A DNA stretch of 64,000 bases from Anaerolineaceae bacterium (GTDB lineage Bacteria > Chloroflexota > Anaerolineae > Anaerolineales > Anaerolineaceae). The stretch spans positions 1 to 64,000 of the forward strand of contig JAGPFF010000003.1 of the NCBI GenBank assembly GCA_018056725.1, written 5' to 3'. Positions 60,512-64,000 of this stretch are shown piece by piece; the stretch's first letter is position 1, and each line of letters starts with the position of its first letter. Under the pieces are notes generated by a model. It was not told where the DNA came from. It was given only the letters and a program-made list of their open reading frames with translations, and searched no databases. The position numbers were made by a program, and so were the translations under genes.

Positions 60512-61674
60512 AAGGTTTCCCTGGGAAGTTTGATGCGTGAGAGGACGAGCAGACCAAGGAGGTCCAGGGCTGCGCAAACGAGGGTATTGACCAGAAAGCC
60601 GTTGCGAAAGAGCAGCGGAGCCACCAGGTCACCCAGGGCGCGACCCAGTGAAAGCGCCGCAATGAAAAGGGAAATCATGGTGGCACGGGTGGCAGGTGTG
60701 ATCTCGGTGATGAGAGGGAGGATGCTGACCATGGCAACTTCAAAGGTGAGGTAGAAAAGAAACAACCAGACGAAAGCTCCAACGAGGCTACCCTCCAGCC
60801 AGGGAAGAGTGATAACCCATACGGCGTTCAGGAAAAGGCTCACGCCAACCGTGCGTTCCTTTCCCAGGCGGTCTGCCAGGATAGCGCTGATGCCTTCACC
60901 GGCAAGCTCGGAGAAGCCGATGACAATGGATGCTGTGCCAAGCGCAGCTATCTTTATGGCATAGGAGTCCTGCATCCAAACCCCAAACACCACATTGACC
61001 AGCTCGTTTCCGGTGATGAACAGGAAACCAGTGATGATCCCGAAGACTGCCGGTGGGTAGGAGATGACTTTGCGGATATCTGAGAATACCGCCAGAGGTT
61101 CGATGGTCTCGGGTCTGTCCGCCGGAATTAAAAGGGCGAGGAGTACCAACATCCCTGCTCCCAGCACACTCAACCCAATATAAGGGGCATACCAGGTGGT
61201 TTTTTCCATTAACAAGCCGGCGAGCGGCACCAGCAGGATAAAAGACAGCGCCCAGGAAAGTTCCGTGATGGAAATGACAAGTCCACGCCGGTTGTATGGA
61301 GTGTGATCGCCCAGATATGCCTGCATCGCTGGCAAAAAAAGGTTATTGCCGAGGTTGCACAGCAAAATGGCTAAAAAGAAGGTGAAGTAACCGGGGAAGA
61401 TACTGACAGCAAGTGTACCAGCAAGGAAGACTCCCATGCCCATCAACATTCCGATTTTGCGACCGCGACGGTCAGCAATTGGCGCCAGGAAGGGACCAAC
61501 AGCGCTGGTAGCCATCGAGGCTGCCAGGGCTAGCGAGATCATCCCGATTTCCTTGTTCAAACTAACCGCGAAAACAGCCAGGAAGGGATAGACCATGCGA
61601 ATTGAAGTATTCAAGGTCAGCCGCAGAGTGGTGAAAAAGGCAACGCGTTGGATCAGTGTTTTCTTCTCAAACAT
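60508..61674 (-). CDS. MFS transporter (first of tandem pair)
   Basis: 388 aa, twelve helices, loop motif IADRRGRKIGMLMG. It is homologous along its length to the downstream copy (NTSIRMVYPFLAVFAVSL versus NINTRMVYPFLNAFAGGL; VVFGVWMQDSYAIKIAALGTAS versus the same block). The pair may form a heterodimeric or sequential system, but the four-base overlap only shows co-expression. Confidence 0.9.
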   Translation of the reverse strand: MFEKKTLIQRVAFFTTLRLTLNTSIRMVYPFLAVFAVSLNKEIGMISLALAASMATSAVGPFLAPIADRRGRKIGMLMGMGVFLAGTLAVSIFPGYFTFFLAILLCNLGNNLFLPAMQAYLGDHTPYNRRGLVISITELSWALSFILLVPLAGLLMEKTTWYAPYIGLSVLGAGMLVLLALLIPADRPETIEPLAVFSDIRKVISYPPAVFGIITGFLFITGNELVNVVFGVWMQDSYAIKIAALGTASIVIGFSELAGEGISAILADRLGKERTVGVSLFLNAVWVITLPWLEGSLVGAFVWLFLFYLTFEVAMVSILPLITEITPATRATMISLFIAALSLGRALGDLVAPLLFRNGFLVNTLVCAALDLLGLLVLSRIKLPRETL

Positions 61675-61705
61675 GGTTTACTTATCACTTGAACAAAGAA
61701 AAAAA

Positions 61706-61724
61706 CTCCCGTGATTCACGGGAG
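61706..61724 (-). terminator. Terminator of the 86-aa protein gene
   Basis: CTCCCGTG-ATT-CACGGGAG; minus-strand T-run of seven. Confidence 0.92.
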
Positions 61725-61747
61725 GAAGTTGCAGCTGGATCCAGCGC

Positions 61748-62008
61748 TCATTCCATTGTGCGTTGGGTTCTTTCTGGCAGACTATTGATTTTAACGACCA
61801 GGGAATCGTAAGAGGCTACCCTGCCGGCTTTTACTAAAATATCCAGCTCATGGTTCAAAATATGATGGCTGTAGTCTGATTCCTTGACCTTAAGAAAATC
61901 ACCACTCATCACGTCCTGGTAAATATCATCCCCCCAGTCGATCACCGTATTCCCATTCTTCAATACGATCACCCATTGGCGGTTAATCGGGGTTCCACCA
62001 GAAGCCAT
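61748..62008 (-). CDS. Hypothetical small cytoplasmic protein
   Basis: 86 aa, not recognised. It has no signal or membrane segment. INRQWVIVLKNGNTVIDWGDDIYQDVMSGDFL reads like a small beta-sheet module; the rest is mixed (HHILNHELDILVKAGRVASYDSLVVKINSLP). It starts after GAGGAGTGAAAAGAA, 29 bases downstream of the Rrf2 gene, and ends at a strong terminator, so it is a real transcript unit and probably controlled together with rrf2. Confidence 0.7.
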   Translation of the reverse strand: MASGGTPINRQWVIVLKNGNTVIDWGDDIYQDVMSGDFLKVKESDYSHHILNHELDILVKAGRVASYDSLVVKINSLPERTQRTME

Positions 62009-62037
62009 TTCTTTTCACTCCTCGTTGAAAGCAGACT

Positions 62038-62451
62038 CTATGCGCCTGATTGTGTAGATAAGTAATGATCAAAGGTTGTCTTGCGCAACCTTTCTACCAG
62101 TTGAATCTGGGTTTCCGACCAGACCTCATGTAGCGGGCAATTCCCTCCCATATCGCAGGTGCCGGATTCAACCGTGCACTCGTTCAGCGCGATCGGTCCA
62201 TCTATGGCTTCCACGACATCCAGGAGGGAAATCTCCTTCGTGGGGCGGGAAAGCACTACGCCGCCATGCGCCCCGCGTGTGGTTTTGATCAAACCGGCAA
62301 CGGATAATTGGGAGATAATCTTCGCCAGGAAGGAGGGCGGGATCTTTTGTGCCTCGGCAATCTTTTTGGTCGCCGCCCGTTCATTGGGACCAAGACGCGC
62401 CAGATACAACATTGCCCTGAGTGCGTAATCAGCCTGTCGGGTGATTTGCAT
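62038..62451 (-). CDS. Rrf2-family transcriptional regulator with cysteine cluster
   Basis: 137 aa. The winged helix is ITRQADYALRAMLYLARL, TKKIAEAQKIPPSFLAKIISQLSVAGLIKTTRGAHGGVVL. Three cysteines in CTVESGTCDMGGNCPLHEVW match the Fe-S ligand region of IscR/NsrR-type sensors. It probably senses Fe-S status, NO or redox. The coupled target here would be the 86-aa protein. Confidence 0.93.
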   Translation of the reverse strand: MQITRQADYALRAMLYLARLGPNERAATKKIAEAQKIPPSFLAKIISQLSVAGLIKTTRGAHGGVVLSRPTKEISLLDVVEAIDGPIALNECTVESGTCDMGGNCPLHEVWSETQIQLVERLRKTTFDHYLSTQSGA

Positions 62452-62594
62452 AGAAATTTGCCTCTTTCGGTAATTACGGTCGAAATAGTCTTGTTCCAGC
62501 TTTATTTTACTACGTTATAGGCAAGCGAAAAAGTGACAATGGTACCTCAAAATGTATGACCGTAAAGCAAGCCGGGCTCCCCGGAACTTAAAGG

Positions 62595-62600
62595 TATAAT
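62595..62600 (+). promoter_or_regulatory. -10 element of the thioesterase gene, implying a leaderless mRNA
   Basis: TATAAT ends six bases before ATG 62607, the same spacing as at radA. A CCGGG-CTC-CCCGG hairpin lies at 62572-62584. No ribosome-binding site. Confidence 0.6.
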
Positions 62601-62606
62601 CCTGGT

Positions 62607-63029
62607 ATGAGCTCCTTCAAGTACCATTACCCCATTCAAGTGCGCCTGGCGGATATTGACGCCTACTGGCATGTCAATAACACCAAATTCCTGGTTTATT
62701 TGGAAGATGCCCGCAGCCGGTATATGATGGAGATGGGGCTTTTTGATGCTGAAAATATCTGGAAACTGCCGGTGATCGTTGGGGACGTGCATTGCCGTTA
62801 CCTCGCCCCAATTTTTCTGGGGGATAAAGTAATCATCTCCATGGGGGTGACCGCCATCAGTTTTAAGACGATCACCTTTACTTATGAAATCACCGGGGAG
62901 AATGGCACACCCCTCTATGCCACTGCTGAGACGATCATGGTGGCGTACGATTACAACTCGAAAAAATCCGTGCCGGTCAGTGCTGAGCTGCGACGCATGT
63001 TTTCAGAACGCGAAGGAAAAGAATTCTAA
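62607..63029 (+). CDS. Acyl-CoA thioesterase, 4-hydroxybenzoyl-CoA thioesterase fold
   Basis: 140 aa. The hot-dog fold block VRLADIDAYWHVNNTKFLVYLEDARSRYM has the Asp-x3-His-x-N motif of YbgC/FadM-type thioesterases. DVHCRYLAPIFLGDKVII and TFTYEI complete it. The substrate acyl-CoA is unknown. It is 13 bases upstream of the M42 peptidase gene. Confidence 0.92.
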   Translation: MSSFKYHYPIQVRLADIDAYWHVNNTKFLVYLEDARSRYMMEMGLFDAENIWKLPVIVGDVHCRYLAPIFLGDKVIISMGVTAISFKTITFTYEITGENGTPLYATAETIMVAYDYNSKKSVPVSAELRRMFSEREGKEF

Positions 63030-63042
63030 TAAGGAATAGGAT

Positions 63043-64000
63043 ATGAGTCTGCCTGCAATTGATGAGACCCTGCTGCAGCGATTCCTGGTCGACCTGTTAA
63101 AAACACCCAGCCCGACCGGTTACGCTGAAGAGGCGGTTGCGCTCACCGAGCGCGTCTTTCGCGCCATTCCGGGCGTACAGACCCGCCGCACCCGCAAAGG
63201 AGCTCTACTGGTCACACTGGAGGGTGAGCGCGATGATGCGCCACGTGCACTGGCGGCACATGTGGATACCCTTGGATTGATGGTCAAAACGATCAAGCCT
63301 AATGGGCGGCTGTCGCTGACGCGTATCGGGGGCTTTGCCTGGAACACCATCGAGGGGGAAGGATGCACTGTTTTCACCCGGGATGGCAGGCAGATCAGGG
63401 GGTCGATCCTGATTACGTACTCATCCAGCCACGTGCATGGCGAGAAAACCGCGGAAACAAAGCGCAACGAGGAGACCATGGAAGTGCGGTTGGATGAAAA
63501 AGTGGCGCAAGCAGAGCAAACGCGCGCTCTGGGGATCGAAGTAGGCGACTTTATCGCCATTGATCCGCGCGTGGAACTCACCAACGGCTTTGTGCGTTCG
63601 CGTCATCTGGATGACAAGGCGGCGGTTGCCTGCCTGGTGGAGGCAGTGCGTGCATTGCACGCAGCCGGGTTAAAACCGAAGCAAACCACACATATTTTCA
63701 TCAGTAATTTTGAAGAGGTGGGGCACGGAGGCGCCAACGGACTTCCCGCGGACATCAGCGAGCTGGTTGTGGTGGATATGGCTGCCATTGGGGAGGGGCA
63801 GAGTTCGGATGAATTCCATGCCACCCTGTGTGTTAAGGATTCCAGTGGACCGTATCATTATGGGCTGAGCGAGCACCTGCGCAAGCTGGCGGAAGAGCAC
63901 AACATTCCTTACAAGGTTGATATCTATCCGTACTACGGTTCGGATGGCAGTGCTTTCTGGCGTGCTGGCGGAGAGGCGGCGGTTGCGCTCATTGGTCCGG
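63043..64000 (+). CDS. M42-family aminopeptidase (3' end outside window)
   Basis: The first 319 codons are visible, starting at ATG 63043 after AAGGAATAGG. Metal-binding motifs of the co-catalytic M42 (FrvX/PepA-like) enzymes are AAHVDTLGLMV (His), SRHLDDKAAVACLV (Asp), and ISNFEEVGHGGANGL (Glu-Glu), followed by VVDMAAIGEG and PYYGSDGSAFWRAGG. It removes N-terminal residues from peptides. The frame continues to the last base of the window. Confidence 0.93.
   Translation, partial: MSLPAIDETLLQRFLVDLLKTPSPTGYAEEAVALTERVFRAIPGVQTRRTRKGALLVTLEGERDDAPRALAAHVDTLGLMVKTIKPNGRLSLTRIGGFAWNTIEGEGCTVFTRDGRQIRGSILITYSSSHVHGEKTAETKRNEETMEVRLDEKVAQAEQTRALGIEVGDFIAIDPRVELTNGFVRSRHLDDKAAVACLVEAVRALHAAGLKPKQTTHIFISNFEEVGHGGANGLPADISELVVVDMAAIGEGQSSDEFHATLCVKDSSGPYHYGLSEHLRKLAEEHNIPYKVDIYPYYGSDGSAFWRAGGEAAVALIGP

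Noticed and set aside
1-64000. CRISPR arrays, insertion sequences, rRNA
   Set aside because: No regularly spaced repeats, transposase motifs or rRNA sequence were seen.

Overview
The window is a chromosomal segment of moderate to high GC content. It most resembles an Anaerolineae-type member of the Chloroflexota. Pointers are the mixture of Gram-positive-like housekeeping genes (SpoVS, PdxST synthase, two deoxynucleoside kinases, a SpoIIIAA/R3H ATPase, YtrA-type GntR), the many polytopic GT-C-like proteins, YghO-like acetyltransferases and DUF3592/DUF6391-like proteins, and the absence of lipid A genes. No species is assigned. The sigma-70-type promoters are close to consensus, best seen in front of the three tRNAs.

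Layout: 1-2.3 kb, end of a metal ABC importer (binding protein, ATPase, permease); 2.3-4.2 kb, a cyclophilin and a secreted beta-rich protein; 4.5-8.2 kb, tRNA-Arg(GCG), surE, ychF, tRNA-Leu(CAA) and two acetyltransferases; 8.3-11.8 kb, dnaN and a lone PPDK-N-domain protein; 11.9-14.9 kb, a YhfC-type intramembrane protease, a gene-free region with two parS sites, then a GntR-slipin operon; 15-28.8 kb, rubrerythrin followed by a long co-directional run (pdxS, pdxT, SpoIIIAA/R3H, tmk, a DsbA-cyclophilin lipoprotein, PrsW, an acyltransferase, an SGNH/MBOAT pair, comEC); 29-37.8 kb, two membrane GT-C-like proteins, two tandem acetyltransferases, radA and holA; 37.8-46.5 kb, an OYE-type reductase, galE, a Tat-exported flavoprotein, two DUF3592 proteins and two more membrane GT-like proteins; 46.6-48.5 kb, an AT-rich insert flanked by a tRNA-Asn gene and a displaced copy of its 3' end; 48.6-51.7 kb, a secreted Gly-rich protein, azlCD, a ferredoxin, a deoxynucleoside kinase and spoVS; 51.84-52.2 kb, a candidate oriC; 52.2-62.5 kb, a minus-strand block (nucleotidyltransferase, second kinase, ArsR-DUF2087, pepF, inositol-phosphatase-like, HD hydrolase, hutI, two MFS carriers, Rrf2); 62.6-64 kb, a thioesterase and the start of an M42 aminopeptidase.

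The most important observation is a likely chromosome origin at about 51.84-52.2 kb. It has at least five matches to TTWTNCACA, and a run of TAG-type triplets separated by GGGC from a DnaA box, which is the arrangement of a bacterial basal unwinding system. Two parS sites and dnaN lie 39-44 kb away in the same window. Hand-counted sample lines suggest that the top strand goes from C-rich on the left to G-rich on the right. Most flanking genes nevertheless point toward the candidate origin.

The second is a 1.9-kb low-GC insertion at tRNA-Asn. Its two 37-nt end copies differ only at two positions that are paired with each other in the T-stem. Other items are a DsbA-like domain that has lost its first active-site cysteine and is fused to a cyclophilin, a possible AUA start overlapping the pdxT stop, an unusual tRNA-Arg(GCG), and two genes with a TATAAT-N6-ATG arrangement implying leaderless mRNAs.
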